Shown here: piece after piece, positions 47,152-47,169 of the stretch | How positions within the stretch are numbered: position 1 is the stretch's first letter | Layout of the letters: the number at the start of each line of letters is the position of its first letter | Source: an uncultured Muribaculaceae bacterium | Lineage (GTDB): Bacteria; Bacteroidota; Bacteroidia; Bacteroidales; Muribaculaceae | Length of the DNA: 47,169 nt | Reading direction: 5' to 3' | NCBI GenBank assembly: GCA_947632485.1 | Contig: CANRPJ010000024.1 | Coordinates: 1 to 47,169 of the forward strand | Translations under genes and position numbers: made by a program | Notes under the pieces: generated by a model | Seen by the model: the letters and a program-made list of their open reading frames with translations, nothing else | What the model was told of the DNA's origin: nothing | Databases searched by the model: none

Positions 47152-47169
47152 GTTATATAATAACCCCCA

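Overview
The window looks like chromosome of a Bacteroidales bacterium, plausibly a gut Muribaculaceae-type genome. The reasons are Bacteroidetes promoters (TTTG, about 19 bp, TAnnTTTG) in front of many genes, no Shine-Dalgarno signals, a BspA-like leucine-rich-repeat surface protein with a type-IX-secretion-like C-terminus, and a NimA-like flavoprotein. The family-level placement is inference. The first 4.2 kb uses GC-rich codons and looks like core genome. From about 4.8 kb onward the DNA is AT-rich and accessory.

Layout. (a) 1-4.7 kb: 3' part of a BspA-like gene, a terminator, a three-gene unit (SMR/Gdx exporter, NimA-like flavoprotein, GNAT acetyltransferase) and an exported ABM-domain protein. 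(b) 4.8-5.04 kb: frameshifted, truncated metallophosphoesterase remnant at the composition change. (c) 5.1-8.2 kb: three small unknown genes and a Sel1/LRR protein. (d) 8.2-10.7 kb: operon of a UDG-like protein, a WYL regulator and a divergent FtsZ-like protein. (e) 11.0 kb: 42-nt 3' fragment of tRNA-Phe with its terminator, the signature of an integration junction. (f) 11.4-14.0 kb: Abi_2/AbiF HEPN protein with a hairpin leader RNA, an excisionase-like HTH protein, a second free-standing hairpin RNA of the same design, and iteron-like repeats.

(g) 14.1-26.0 kb, minus strand: twelve tightly coupled genes. They encode a nucleotide-sugar 6-dehydrogenase, five radical SAM enzymes, two methyltransferases, a glycosyltransferase-deacetylase fusion, a GT28-like glycosyltransferase, a metallophosphoesterase and a PHP phosphoesterase. 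I do not recognise this set as a known pathway. (h) 26.0-30.9 kb, minus strand: Hsp70-TPR protein, small SF1 helicase-like ATPase and an unknown protein, with an XRE regulator upstream. They lie 42 bp before block g in the same direction, so g and h may be one transcription unit of about 16.6 kb.

(i) 31-39.5 kb: a caspase-fold module. It has a membrane-anchored TPR-CHAT protein, a polytopic membrane protein, a secreted and tail-anchored caspase (C14) and a membrane-anchored unknown, all on the minus strand. An ECF-like sigma factor and a candidate TPR anti-sigma factor are transcribed divergently from them. (j) 39.6-47.1 kb, plus strand: basic zinc-finger protein, 45-aa acidic protein, VWA protein, 53-aa basic protein, TPR-retropepsin lipoprotein, membrane protein, two unknowns and a CHAP/NlpC-type amidase. 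Blocks i and j hold three different protease types (CHAT, caspase, retropepsin). At least two, and possibly all three, face the periplasm. A natural reading is a sigma-controlled envelope-stress, defence or cell-fate system.

The two window ends carry an imperfect inverted repeat of about 58 bp. At the left end it is fused in frame to the interrupted LRR gene. This suggests either a real inversion or recombination site, or an assembly break at a dispersed repeat.
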